This document shows positions 11,511 through 39,285 of a stretch of 64,000 bases of DNA, piece by piece. The notes beneath the pieces were generated by a model, which was not told the DNA's origin, made no database searches, and saw nothing but the letters and a program-made list of their open reading frames with translations. Made by a program: the position numbers and the translations under genes. This stretch comes from Euglena gracilis (lineage: Eukaryota; Euglenida; Euglenophyceae; Euglenales), in NCBI GenBank assembly GCA_039621445.1, contig CP154956.1, positions 59,405,178 through 59,469,177 of the forward strand, in the 5' to 3' direction. The stretch's first letter is position 1. Each line of letters begins with the position of its first letter.

Positions 11511-12039
11511 CCAAATACAATTCCCTGCGTTTTTTTTTGTGTGTGTCTGCAGACGAACTGTTTCCTTTGGCAGAGCGATGACAAGACTCAAATTCTCTGC
11601 CACAACCGGCTAAGGGGATATTACCATTTATGCAGAGATCCCAGGGCTTCTTGGTCCACTTCGCGCCTTGCTCTAGGGCTGTCGAAGAGGTACTGGTGAA
11701 AAAATATGGGGAAAAATATGGTAAATTTAGGGATGGTTCCAAAAAATTTTGTTTGCTGTGATTTTTGTCCACACAAGTTTCCGCCTGCATTACATCGTGG
11801 TGGAAACACCCCCCAAAAGAAAACCAGGCAGAGCATGCAGAAAATCAGCTTCCATTACCATACACTACCTTCTTTTGTCACGTGACAACATAATTTCTGA
11901 TGCTTCAGCGTGTTTCCCCAATCCTGCATATTGCCCAGAAACACCAACGTTTCCCATTCCCAAACTGTCTGTGTGAGTTTCCGCCTGAAACACAGCCACT
12001 TCACCCATATCATTTGATTTACCGTGCCACACCTCTATC

Positions 12040-12320
12040 CCAACGGCCCTATCTGCAAAGAATATAAAAGTCCAACACGTCCGGTCATTCTTGGCAGCAG
12101 TGCTGGAAATGCGCTTACGTTTCACGCATTCATGTACATGGAGATCCGTTTGCGCTCCCTCAAAGGATATTCCCATAGAAGGTACGTTACGTTTGAGCCT
12201 GCTTCCAACGAAAACTCTCAGTGCCCCTTTGTATGTTTGTCATTGTTAATTATTTATTATTTGGTCTTTATTATTTATTACAGCCTTATTTTTATGGGCC
12301 CAGTTGTGCCGACAGCGAGA
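12040..12320. repeat. unit 1 of a ~1-kb spaced direct duplication
   Basis: About 280 bp including ATTCTTGGCAGCAGTG, GGAAATGC and CATGGAGATNC blocks, and a T/A-rich end with CCTTATTTTT. The partner is at 13070-13310. One frame (ILGSS, then GNA, then H-[AG]-F-M) is retained in both copies, but most differences change amino acids, so I do not call it a gene. Confidence 0.65.
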
Positions 12321-12333
12321 CATTTGATGCTGG

Positions 12334-12640
12334 CTAAGTAAGGGGACAATGCTCTTGAACTGCATACAAAGTCGGTTTGTGTTGGCAACAAGCTTTCGAT
12401 GCGCTTGAACATGTTGCGGCCAGAGTGGTGTTGAACCATTTGTGCCACCCCCCCCCCCCTGGACACACAGACACAGACAGCCCCACAGGAGGCGTGAGGC
12501 GTAGTTGCCTGCCGTGCTATCTAGGGGGGTGCAAACGGTTCAACACCACTCTGGCCGCAACAAATTCAAGCTCATCGAAAAGGTTGTTGCCAACACGAAC
12601 TGAATTAATTTTGGTTCAAGAGTATTGTACGCTTACTTAG
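12334..12640. mobile_element. foldback MITE with ~115-bp arms
   Basis: Terminal inverted repeats start CTAAGTAAG at 12334 and end CTTACTTAG at 12640. They extend about 115 bp inward through ACAAT-CTCTTGAAC, GTGTTGGCAACAA and GGCCAGAGTGGTGTTGAACC. Only about 70 bp (a C-run and a short unique part) separate the arms. No coding sequence. The element sits between the two units of the 1-kb duplication. Confidence 0.75.
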
Positions 12641-13069
12641 TCAGCGCCAAATGCTGGGCACAACTTGGGCACAACTGTGCGGGGAATACCCTCCAGTTTG
12701 CTCACGTGCATGTGTGTGGGTTGCAGTGGGTGTGACTGCACCCCTCCCTGACACTGGTGGATGGTGTTGCCCCCTCCACAGCTGTGGAGGGAAACGAAGG
12801 TAACCCCGTCAACTTTTGCCCTCTGAACCAGCAGACCACCCAGACGGTTTTTGTTGGCTGATGCCCCCCTCAGGGTCGGCGTGACCCCAGGTGAGACTCG
12901 TACGTCCACACTAGGCAGGCTTGGGTCGCCGAGGACGTGGGGACGTGCTGCGGGACGGTGGCATAAACCCCCCAAGCAACCTGGCGGGTCCTTGCTCCTG
13001 GCTGGGAACGAATAACCTGGCGGGGGGAGGAAAAAAAGATGGTTCCAGTAACCTGTGTGGTGATGGTGG

Positions 13070-13310
13070 CTGGGGCATCTGCAAAAACTTAAAAATTCCA
13101 ACGTGCCCAGACATTCTTGGCAGCAGTGTTGGAAATGCTTTTGCATGCCACGGATTCATGTGCATGGAGATACATCTGCCCAAAAAAGCTACGTTCTGTT
13201 TTAAGCTGGGTCCAACGAAAAAATTGAGTGGTTTATTGTACTATTGTTATTATTTACTGTGTATGATGATTTTATTAATTAGATCCTTATTTTTGTGGGG
13301 GATTCTGGAG
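13070..13310. repeat. unit 2 of the ~1-kb spaced direct duplication
   Basis: Matches 12040-12320 at roughly 75 % by eye: TCTGCAAA start, ATTCTTGGCAGCAGTG, GGAAATGC, CATGGAGATA, TCCAACGAAAA, TTATTATTTA and CCTTATTTTT in the same order. From 13311 to 13615 nothing is recognised. Confidence 0.65.
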
Positions 13311-13619
13311 ACCACTTCCACTTCACCCCGGGCATCGGCACCTTGACGTGCTCCGGCTGCTGGGCGGTCTCCAGGCCACCTGCGCCAGGTTCTCTGCGAA
13401 GTAAGGAGTAAGGAGAGAGTGGAGGAAGTGCAAATACGCTTCATACATGCCATTTGATCGAAAACTGATATTGTTCAACAGCATACAAGCCATACAAGCC
13501 AACAGTAGGACAGAGGACAAACTCACTTCGTGATATCAGCATCCAGCTCCAGGTGCTGGAGCAACTATGTCCATGTCCATCTCCACCTGGAGGTCGCAAG
13601 AAGAGCAGTTGCACTTTTT

Positions 13620-13800
13620 GCGGACTGCCACCTCCGGTGGCGGCGGGGGGGGTGCGCTTCTATTTGGACTCTTCCTGCCTGACTTTTGTGGGTTTCCTTC
13701 AGAAATCCTAAAATATGGGGGGGTGCAGACCGCCACCTTCGACGGCAGGGGTGCGCTTTTATTTGGGCCCTGTGCTTGTGGCGGCCCCCGCGCTTCTTTC
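13620..13800. repeat. R5 dispersed repeat, inverted short copy
   Basis: Reverse-complement relative of 42060-42190: GGTGCGCTTCTATTTGGAC, CCTGC, TTTCCTT, then GGGTGCGCTTTTATT and GGCCCTGTGCTTG..GCGGCCCC in the expected inverted order. Confidence 0.55.
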
Positions 13801-13805
13801 AGGTA

Positions 13806-14211
13806 AACCCCCCCAAATATAAAACCCCCCCAAATACAAAACCCCCACCAAATATAAAACCCCCCCTGAGGACCTTGAAATCCCGCCCAAATATAAAACC
13901 CCCCCCTCCGCCGCGAAGCGCCGTAAGGAAAACTTGTCGACAATCCTCTCCCAAAATTGTGATTTTTTGGCAGATTTGGGAACAATTTTTACCAAAAAAT
14001 GTCAAAATTGCTCCTTCGCCCGAAAAATGAAGTTTTTGGACCCCCAAGGGTGGGCATATTTGTGGTTTTGGACCAAAAAAGTGACTACCGGAGCCCGCCG
14101 GGAAGTTGATTTTTCCGACCGAATGTAAAACCCCCCCAAATAAAAACCCCCCTCGGGGTCTTGAAATTTCCGCCCAAATATAAAACCGGGGGGTTTTATA
14201 TTTGGGGGGGT
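13806..14211. mobile_element. TA-flanked MITE, family T1 copy 1
   Basis: 406 bp bounded by TA dinucleotides (13804-13805 and 14212-14213). The ends are inverted: AACCCCCCCAAATATAAAAC on the left and the complement ending TATATTTGGGGGGGT on the right. Internal order: CCTTGAAATCCCGCCC, a CGCGAAGCGCCG hairpin, TTGTGATTTTTTGGCAG, GGACCCCCAAGGGTGGGC, AGTGACTACCGGA, TCTTGAAATTTCCGCCC. Copies are at 33553-33940 (inverted) and 39880-40289. No coding frame. TA flanks suggest the Tc1/mariner superfamily, but that rests only on the flank. Confidence 0.75.
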
Positions 14212-14299
14212 TAATATGTCCAAAAGTCAGCAAAAGGGGTGTTTTTGCTCATTTTCCGGCGCACAGGGGCAGAAGGAAATTTTCTGCTATTTTTGGCAC

Positions 14300-14790
14300 C
14301 TGTGAAGGAGGGGGGGGGGGGGGTCCGGACCCCCTCCCAACATCTAGGGGGGGGGGGTCCGGAACACCACCTACCACCTTACCACCTACCCCCCCCCTAC
14401 CACCTACCTCAATACCGAAGGTCTTTCCATCCATCCTTTCCCCCTGCCCCCCGGGGGGGGTCCGGTAGTTTCCCCAACTGGAAAAAAATTCCTCCGGCGC
14501 TGCGCGCCGAGGTGGAATTGAGGTTTTTAATAGGTTTTTGGCTGAATTTGTTTCAAAACTTCACCACAAATGCCCAAAAACGGGCATTTTTGGCCATTTT
14601 GGGGGGTCCCCAAAATATTTTTGTCGCTTCCGGCCGGTCACTGGAAAAAAATTCCACTAGCGCGCCAGCCCCCCTGGGTGGTCTGCTAGGAATCCCACTA
14701 GCCAAATTTGGACTAGCTGCAGTCCAGCCCCCCCGGGGGGGGGGGGGGGTCCTGCAACCCCTTAAGCAGAAGCCTGGCCGCAAAGGCCCG
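14300..14790. repeat. C/G-run rich zone with a partial CTAG-rich (hAT-like B) copy, inverted
   Basis: 14305-14460 is a degenerate run of G and C blocks. From about 14560 to 14775 the sequence is the reverse complement of the repeat at 48807-49385: GGTCCCC.., CCGGTCACTGGAAAAAAATT, CTAGC blocks, CTAGTCCAAATTTGGCTAG-like arms and the end CTTAAGCAGAAGCCTG. Only the CAGG end at 14775 is clear, and no target duplication was found. Confidence 0.5.
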
Positions 14791-14990
14791 CAGTGCCAGC
14801 GGCGGCGGAGAGCGGGCAGGACGGCCGCTCCATGGCCGGGGGCGAGGGGCCCCACCGCCATAAGTGCTGATAGCAGGAGGATAGTTGGAGGGGCAGTGCG
14901 CAGTGCAGGGTGCAAAGTTGCTGACATGGGGGGGGAAAGGGACTTTGGATTTTTTTGGAGAGAAAAGCATGTCACTGAAAAGCAACTTTG
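14790..14990. repeat. GC-rich dispersed repeat, copy 2
   Basis: Partner of 1440-1730: GCGGCGGAGAGCGGGCAGG, GGGGGCGAGGGGCC, CGCCATA, then CAAAGTTGCTGACAT and the tail with GTCACTG. It begins directly after the CAGG end of the partial hAT-like copy. Confidence 0.55.
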
Positions 14991-15084
14991 CTGAAAATTG
15001 ACAATCGAGAACCCTCTCTAAAGCTGGGATATCCTCAAATCTCATTAACTTCGTTCCGAAATGCTGTTAAATACCCCCCTGGGG

Positions 15085-15490
15085 GGGAAGCAGGGTTCGA
15101 TATAAGGACAGGTGGGGGGGTGGTCCGGACCCCCCTGCGGGCCAGGAGGGGGGGGGGGGTGGGGGGGACACCCCCCCCACCTAAACAGGTGCGCGGTCAG
15201 GGTGGCCGAAAATTTTTGACCCCCCAAAACGACCAAAAGTGCCATTTTGGGCACTTTTTGGGCAAAAATGTGCCAAAAATGGAAAAAATTTTCGGCGCGA
15301 AGCGCCGGAGGAAAAAATTGACCCTTTTTGGGGGGTCAATTTTTGCCCCCGAGGGTCGGTCCGGACTCCCCTTGCAGGTGGGGGGGTGGTCCGGACCCCC
15401 CCCTGCGGGCCAGGAGGGGGGGGGGGTGGGGGGGACACCCCCCCACCTAAACCATGTACGCCCTCCTTATATCGAACTCTGGGGGGAAGG
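15085..15490. mobile_element. MITE with GGGTTCGATATAAGGA termini
   Basis: Starts AGGGTTCGATATAAGGA and ends with its inverted counterpart TCCTTATATCGAACTCT. Inside each end is a copy of the same block, GGTGGGGGGGTGGTCCGGAC, followed by GACACCCCCCC and CACCTAAAC, here in direct orientation. A CGGCGCGAAGCGCCGG hairpin lies near 15293. No coding frame. From 15491 to 16010 only A/T-rich sequence without a supported feature is seen. Confidence 0.6.
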
Positions 15491-16012
15491 CTTGAAAACC
15501 TTCGAGGATGCTCGAGCTCGAATGTTCGAGCCAGGATATCCTCCTGTGTCACAGGAGGGATTGATGTCGGAGGCCTTCAAAAATAGTGAGGAAAAATTGC
15601 AGAAAAATCGTGGAAATTGCAAATTTGGTAATCAGGACATTTTTGAAGGAGGGGATTCACAAATTTGGCCATTTTACAACATAGGGGGAAGTTTTGAGTC
15701 GTTATTCACATATTTTTCCAACAAAAAGGTCCAAAAACATGATTCTGTGATTTTGGGAAAATTTTGATCCTTGGGATATGGAATCGCTTGGGTTAAAAAT
15801 TCAAAATGGGCAAAAACTTGCCAAATATTTTGTTTTCAGATAAATCTGGTCTAGGAAGCATAAACTTCTAAGTCCGAAAGCCTTCTCAAGAGAAATTGGG
15901 GAAAAAATAAAAAAGGCCCAGAAACTGTCAAACTTTGTCAAAATTTGTAAAAGAAGGCAAATTTTGGCAAAAATGCAACAAAGTAACAAAAACAAAACAA
16001 CAACAAAAAGCA

Positions 16013-16142
16013 TGCTGTTCCCCTCATCTGCACCAGATCACCCCGCCCATCAGGCAGGTTCCAAAAAGGCAGGCACACGTGCTAAGGACGCAGCCAACAC
16101 TTCCTCATTAAGACCACCGGCGGGTTTCCTCTTCCCCCCAGA
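16013..16142 (+). CDS. possible first exon, unknown protein
   Basis: An ATG at 16013 opens about 43 codons with protein-like composition: MLFPSSAPDHPAHQ, then GSKKAGTRAKDAANTSS, then LRPPAGFLFPPEQW, followed by a possible GTGTGG donor. It is richer in GC than its surroundings. No joining exon is demonstrated. It could be a 5' exon of the plus-strand gene at 19-36 kb, but there is no phase evidence, and a chance frame is equally possible. From 16150 to 16510 G-runs and T-runs without a feature. Confidence 0.22.
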
Positions 16143-16510
16143 GCAGTGGTGTGTGGGAAGCCTTGATGGGGGGTCCAGACCCCCCTTTCCTACCTCGGAA
16201 CTGAAGGAGGTCAGGTCTTTCCGTACCGACAGCCCGGGCACCGGGCCAAAATTGTGGGGAAATGCTAATTTTTTTTTTGCACAAAAAAACAAATTTGAAA
16301 ATGGTCATTTGAAAAAAGTTTTGAACACAATTTTCATGTGGAAAGAAACAAAACATGCAAAACTGTGCAATATCCTCAAAAATCTGAAAAACGGGCATTT
16401 TTTCATTCATTTTTCGCCGTTTTTTTTGGGAAATTGTCAAGAAGGCCTTGGCAGGTGGGGAGGGTGAGGAGGGTGGGGGGACAACCCGCACCTAAAGCCG
16501 ATTTTCAACC

Positions 16511-18292
16511 ATGGAGTCCCTCTGATGTGTTACGGTGTGTTGGGGGCCCCTCTCTGCATGGCCAGTGTGCGGGCTTGGTGAGTAAATGCATTGCGCTTAA
16601 GCGCAATACATAATGCAAAAAACTGAGAATTGCAAACAGGCGGCTGACGTGTAATCTGAATGAACAAGCAGTGCACTATGTAGGCATGTCCCTTGCGCTT
16701 TGGCGCAATGCATTTCCTCACCAAGCCCGCACACTGGCCATGCAGAGAGGGGCCCCCAACACAGGTACCACATCAGAGGGACTCCCACAAACTCAGGGGC
16801 TTCTGTTTTAGCTTGCGCTTAAGCGCAAATTTTTAATTTGCGCTTAAGCGCAAGCTAAAACATTTGCGCTTAAGCGCAAATGTCCTTTTAAATGGCAGAT
16901 GCATTTGAAAGCGTTCGTGCTGTGTGAGAAGGTGGGTGATATAGGAGAACGATGAGGGGTGTTTGAGCGCTGCTGTGCCAGAAGCTTGGTTGGTGCTTTT
17001 GAACTATTCAGGTGCTGGGGAGGGAGTGGCTGTTCCAATAAGACGAATCGTGGGCGGTAGGCTGTGGAGCCTCACTGACCTTGCACTCAGTGCACAAAGT
17101 GGGGTTTTTTGGGATGTTGACAGAAAGACCTTTTTCGGCTGAACAATGCCATCCATCTGCCCGGTGTGCTGTGGCTGTCTGGTGCGTTGCAAATTACCTA
17201 GAAAAGGGGTGTCCCCATGTCTCCCCTTCTCCGCCGTTGTTGATAGACCCTTTCGACTTCTCAATTCCATTCGCTCATCCTTAAAGGTGTGTGCTTCAAA
17301 CCCGGGTGAGGAAAGGAGGTGACGAGCTTCTTTAAAACACTTTTTCAGCGCGTCCAAAACTGTTTCCTTGGCTTCCTGTCCCAGGCAAGGCTTCCCTCCA
17401 CCTTAGCTCTGTCTGCTCTGGTGATGAGATGCTTCCAGGACTGCTCTCTCCACCCGCAGTGATAAAAACGAGAAATTAAAATTGATAACTGTTGCGCCAT
17501 AGCGCAATGGGCAGGCTTACGAAGAATGGAAATTTAAGAGTTATATTGCGCCAAAGCGCAAGTAGAAATACATTTTTAAAATCGCAAAGCAACGTGGCTC
17601 TTGCGCCGACGCGCAATGTTGACCAAATTTAAGTCAACGTGACTGAAAGTAGGCTTCCGTCCACCTGTACTACATTTTTGTGCTCTATCTCCTCTGGTGT
17701 TCTTACTCTACCAGGGCCGTTCTCTCCCTGCGTTGTGAGATAAGTTTTAAACAGTTATATTTGCGCTTCGGCGCAAGCCATGTTGCTTTTGCAATTTTAA
17801 AAATTGTATTTCTACTTGCGCTTTGGCGCAATATAACTCTTAATTTTTCATTCTTCATGAGCCTACCCCTTGCGCTTTGGCGCAAATGGAAACACATGTT
17901 GACACAAAATTTGTTATCATTGCGCAAGTGCGGCAATGGTCACCCACATGTTGAATCACAAAAAAGTAAAAAATTTGCGCCAAAGCGCAAATGGTTTATT
18001 TTTTTGTAATTTCAAAAAATTGCGCCAAAGCGCAAATGAGTAGTGGAGTACCCTCGTTTCATCATCCGCCGCTTTGTGTTCATGCACACTGGGGCCCGGG
18101 CTGTGCCCGTAGACCGTGGAGTTCCTAGTCGTTGCTTTCGTCCCCAGGCCCTGGGGTGCAGGGAGACACTATTTTCAGACTGTCTTGAGTCTCAGGCCAC
18201 GGTGTTCAAAAACCAAACTTTTTTTGGGATTTGCGCGTTGGCGCAAATTTACAGTCACTTTCAAAGCTAAGTGCGAGTTAGGCAGCCTAAGA
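16511..18292. mobile_element. PAL-2: second, inverted copy of the palindrome-array element
   Basis: Reverse-complement of 6620-8350 at high identity: the same palindromes, spacers, CACCAGGGCCGTTCTCTCCC block, and the end GTGCGAGTTAGGCAGCCTAAG at about 18292. About 14 TTGCGCnnnnGCGCAA sites (for example 16591, 16692, 16813, 16838, 16864, 17494, 17546, 17601, 17761, 17816, 17868, 17974, 18019, 18232). The inner side stops after the nested inverted repeat (16513-16800), so the part equivalent to 8770-9410 is missing. Together with PAL-1 it makes a long inverted duplication with a spacer of about 7.1 kb. Confidence 0.72.
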
Positions 18293-18886
18293 ATAATGCC
18301 ATCCAGTTCGCTTGCCATTGCCCGAATGCTTTTGACAATGGTTTTTCCTGCACTAAAATGTTTTTCAGCAGGACAAATTATGGTTTCACGATTGTTGACA
18401 CCAAAAGGAAGACAATGGCGGGTCTGGTTGTGGGCTAAGTTATGTTCGGGGCAGTGAAGATGTGCAATTGCACAATTTTTATCCCACAAAAACTGTGCCT
18501 CGTTTTCGGGCAAAAATGCTGGGGGTTAAGGGGACTTCTAAACTCAGTTTTTCAGGATAAAACCTGGAAAAGTGGTTTATTTTGATGTTTCAGGGGCCAA
18601 GAAATGGTTCTTCACGTGCTCAATTGCCGATGCCCAAATTCAGGCCCACAGGCTGGTCATTCTGTTGTGTTTAAATTCTACAGTAAACCTCGCACATAAG
18701 GATTTCCAAACTGCAGTGGTGCCACACCCTTGGGACTTTGGCAAATTGGGTGCCTAAGAGCATATGTCACCACAGCATATAATATACACAACACCCAGCA
18801 GGTGTGTTTAGAACCCTGCAATGGCGGTCTCATCGACTTGGCACAAACCAACCACTTGTACAATTTTACAAACACATCAATTGCAG

Positions 18887-18998
18887 CCGGCACAAACAAT
18901 GCGGAAAACAGATTTTTTGGTCGGTTTGCGCATCTGCACACACTGAAACCGGAAGTGGGGCTGGAGCAGCCATGGGAACCTGAGTTCCTCAAACCCGG
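18887..18998 (+). CDS. possible exon upstream of the D-I-x-G-A repeat gene
   Basis: Acceptor AATTGCAG at 18886 and a strong GTGAGC donor at 18999 bound 112 bp with one open frame: AGTNNAENRFFGRF, then LHTLKPEVGLEQPW, then EPEFLKPG. It needs one upstream base and ends in phase 2, whereas the next supported exon (19454) needs phase 0. An exon between them would therefore be required, or this is not part of that gene. No homology recognised. The preceding 18293-18886 holds no recognised feature. Confidence 0.35.
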
Positions 18999-19059
18999 GT
19001 GAGCGTCATCTTATGTTCGTCTGTAAGTTTTTCATCTTTCAAATTTGTGTTTCACAGCT

Positions 19060-19212
19060 TTTATTATATGTTTCACCAAGGAAAATTTGTGTATCACATG
19101 TGTATCACCAAAAATTTTTTAATGTATCACACATGTATCACCAAATTTTTTTTAATGTATCACATATGTATCACCAAAAAAATTAATGTATCACAGATGC
19201 GTTGTGATACAC
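19060..19212. repeat. ATGTATCACCAAAAA tandem repeat
   Basis: Four to five degenerate units of about 36 bp, each with ATGTATCAC(A)CATGTATCACCAAA followed by a T-rich run. Confidence 0.8.
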
Positions 19213-19453
19213 ACTAAATGGCAGTCTGCCGTGTCCTGGGGCACCAGATTACATCCTGATTTCATTGTTTGGGTTTCGGGAGCCAGGCGTTGTCAGGTAT
19301 CAGTGAGAGCTGTATTTTTTTTTAAAAAAAATTTTTGTGGGCAAATGTGTACACACCAACAAAAGAAGAAATCCTTGAATGCGTGTTACGCTGCCATGGA
19401 TGGAAAGGAGCATTGAAGGCCATTTATGTTCCTTGAATGTTCCTCTGTCTCAG

Positions 19454-36337
<16,884 letters not shown>

Positions 36338-36409
36338 GCATGGGCACCAAGAGGCGCAGGCGTGGTGCGCGCGGGGGGTTGCCGGGGTGCTGGTTCTGGT
36401 TGGCTTCTG

Positions 36410-38215
36410 CTGTGTTATTTTGTTTTTGTTCTTCGGTCTCTTGGGAGGCGTGTTTTTTTTCATCATGTGGGGGGTTTTTTTTGGGGTTGGTTTTCGAGAG
36501 GTTGGGTTTATTGTGGCGGTGTTTTTTTTGGGGCGGGGGGTCTGTTTGTTTCTTTTGGGATTGCATCGGGGATTTTTTTTTTGGGTCCTTTCTTTTTGGT
36601 TTTGGTTTTTTCTGTCCAAGCGCTTGGTGTCAGGGATGGTGCGCTTGGTGTGGGGGGCGGGAAGGGGTTGGGGGCGCCAGTGGGGGGGGGGGGGGGTGTG
36701 GTTGGGGGGGTGGGGGGGGGTGGTGGGGGTTTTAGGGGGTCGGGGGGGAAGGGGGGGGGGGGGGGGTGGGGGGGGGGGGGGGTGGGGGGGAGTGGTGGGG
36801 GGGGTGGGCTTTTGGTGGTGGGTGGGGGTGTGGCGGGGCTGGTGTGGGATGTGGGGTTTGTTCGTTGGGGGGGTGGGGGGGCAATGGGCCCGGGGGTGTG
36901 GGGGTGGTGGGGGGGGTTGTGGGGGGGGGTGGGGGGGGTGGGGGGGTGGGGGGGGGGGGGGGGGTGTGGGTGGCGTGGGGGGGGGGGGGGGGGCTGGGGT
37001 TGGGGGGGTGGGTGGGGGGGGTGGGGGGGGGGGTGGGGTGGGGGGGGGGGGTGGCGGGGGGTGGGGGGGTGGTGGGTGGGTGGGGGCGCGTTGGGGTGGG
37101 TGTGGTTTTGGTTTGGGGTGGCGTGAGTGGGGGTTTTGGTTGGGGTGTGGGTGTTTTGGGGGGGTGGTCGGGGGGTGGGTTTTGTGCCTGGCTTGGTGGG
37201 TGTGGGGGGTGCGGGGTGTTGTGTGGGGGGGGGGGGGTGGTAGTGGTGCGTGGGGGGGTTTGTGGTGGGTGGGGGGTGGGGGGTGGGGGGTTGTGGTGGG
37301 GTGTGTGGGGGGGGGGGTGTTTTGGGTTGGGGTGGTGGTGGTTGGGGGGGGGTGGCTGGGGGGTGGGGGTGGGGTGGTGGGGTGGTGTGGGGGGTGTGTG
37401 TGGGTTGTGTGGGGGTGGTGGGGGGGGGTGTGGTGGGGGGTGGGGGGTGTGGGGGGGGGGGGTGTTGGGGCGGGGGGTGGGGCGGGTTGGTGGTGTGGGG
37501 TTGGTGGTGGGGGGTGGGGGGTGGGCGGGGGGGGTCCGTGGGGTTGGGGTGGTGGGGGGGGGGTGGGGGGGGGTGTGGGGGGGTGGGGTGGGTGGGTTTT
37601 GGGGGGGGAGGTGGGGGTGGTGGTTGGGGGGGGTGGCGGGGGGGGGTGGTTTTTTTGTGGGGGGTGGTGGGGGGGGTGGGGGGCGGGGGGGTTGGGCGGG
37701 GGGTTGGGGGGTGTGTCTGCAAGGGTGTGGGGGGGCGGGTGTGGGTGGGAGGCGGGGGGTGCTGGTGGGGTGGGTGTGTGGGGTGTGGGTGGGGGGGGTG
37801 CGGTTGTGGGGTTTGTGTTGGGGTGGTGGGGGGGGGCGGGGGTTTGGGGGGTTGGGGGGTGTGGGGGGTGGGGAGGGTGGGGGGGGGGGTTTTGGTGGGC
37901 TTTTGGGTTGGGGGGCGGGTTGCGGTGTGGGGTGGGCGGGCGGTGGTGGGGGTGTTTGGGCGGGGGGGGCTGTCTTTGGGGGGTGGGGTTGGGGGTGGGT
38001 GGGCGGGGGGGGTGGTTGGGGTGGGGGGGCGTGGGGGTGCGGGGGGGGGGGGTGGCAGCTTGGGGGGGTTGGGGGGGGTGGGGGGGGGGGGCACATGGGG
38101 GGCCTCGGGGGGGCGTGGGTGGGGGGGGGGGGGGGTGGGGGTGGGGGGGGGTGTGGTTGGGGGTGGGCGGGTGGTTGGCGTGGGGTTGGGAAGGGGCGTG
38201 GTGCGTGCGTGGTGC
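36410..38215. repeat. extreme G/T strand-asymmetric tract
   Basis: 36410-36640 is T/G-rich. About 36650-38215 consists almost only of G runs broken by single T (rarely C), with cytosine and adenine nearly absent on the plus strand. The first G/T-rich bases are about 70 bp after the stop codon of the 19-36 kb gene. It can form many G-quadruplexes. Long glycine- or proline-rich open frames here, up to more than 700 residues, are composition artefacts. Unusual enough to be partly an assembly or base-calling artefact. Confidence 0.85.
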
Positions 38216-39109
38216 AGCTGAGGGAATTCCTGTGCTGGGCTGGGGTTGAGATGCACTGCCACCCTGCTGCCTCCTTTGGGTTGTCCTGTCATTGCGTCTG
38301 GCTTCCTCAAGGTCGATTTTACACACTCAGACAAACCACGAGTTAGTGAGGCCAGAAAAATCATTGGACAGGAAAAAATTGGCTTTTTATAGGAACCATC
38401 TGATCCATATTCAAATCACAATCGACTGCAGGAGATCTGACGAGACTCGTGAGGGACTCGCCTCCACATGCTGAAAAAGTGTAAGGTCACCTGAAGTTCC
38501 CTCGGGTGAGTATCGTTTCAGTTCCCTAAAATGAAATGCAGGAAATCATTTTTTGTTGAAAGCAGTTGCGAAGCCAAGCAAGCATTTTCTAAATGAGAAG
38601 TGTTTCTGCGCTTTGCTGCCCTGGCCACAGAATCGACACCAGGGCACCATGTTCCAAGTGGTCCATCCCAAGGGCAACCTCTTGAAGTGAAGGTGCCAGC
38701 TGAGGCTCGGCCAAAACCCCAATCTGCATTCCATGCGCTACGTATGCTTTGCTGTATGCATGACCCTTGACCCTATGGAGATATGTTTCCCAGCTGATAT
38801 GACGTCAGTGATTTTGCATCGTGTTTATCAGGCTTTGGGAAATATGAACCAATTACACAGAAATCTCCAACCGGATGCATATGTGCAATGGGGGTTTCCA
38901 GGTTTTGATAAGGAGAGTGCAGGGGGGGGGAAGGGTATAGTTTTAACCGGTAATTGGCGAGATCGTGATTAAAATTTATTGGTGGACACCTTACCTTTGA
39001 AACCAAAAAGTGAACAAATATTGTAAACTTGGGAGGTTGAGGGTTTTTTTTGCAAATGCATTTGGATTACAGTTTTTTCATTCACTTCCCCTGAATTTCA
39101 TGTGCATTT

Positions 39110-39285
39110 TCAGGGGTTGCTTAAATTTTGACTAGTTGTTAAATCTGGATTTAAATTTTGCACTGGTTCGCAGGAGGTTGCTTAAATTTTGGGGGTTGCT
39201 TAAATTTTGGTGTCGGCAGGTTCGGCCACAAAGACTGCTTAAATTTGGGGGTTGCTCAATTTTGGAGGGGTTGCTTATAATGGGG
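39110..39285. repeat. GGTTGCTTAAATTTTG degenerate tandem repeat
   Basis: Five to six units of (G)GGTTGCTTAAATTTTGG. Inverted single units (CAGTTTAAGCAACCCC) appear near 41360 and 41400. From 38216 to 39109 and 39286 to 39875 no gene is recognised; ATGCAAAAAAATGCAAATT-like repeats occur at 39650-39770. Confidence 0.7.

Noticed and set aside
12050-12190. Shared frame ILGSS..GNA..FM in the two duplication units as a conserved gene
   Set aside because: Most differences between the copies are amino-acid changing, so there is no sign of purifying selection.
12637-13146. A 169-codon minus-strand frame with a moderately protein-like middle
   Set aside because: It overlaps one unit of the spaced duplication and no acceptor, donor or domain supports it; too weak to list.
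14239-14994. A 251-codon plus-strand frame
   Set aside because: It crosses C/G runs, the inverted hAT-like B fragment and the dispersed GC-rich repeat; it is not conserved in the related copies.
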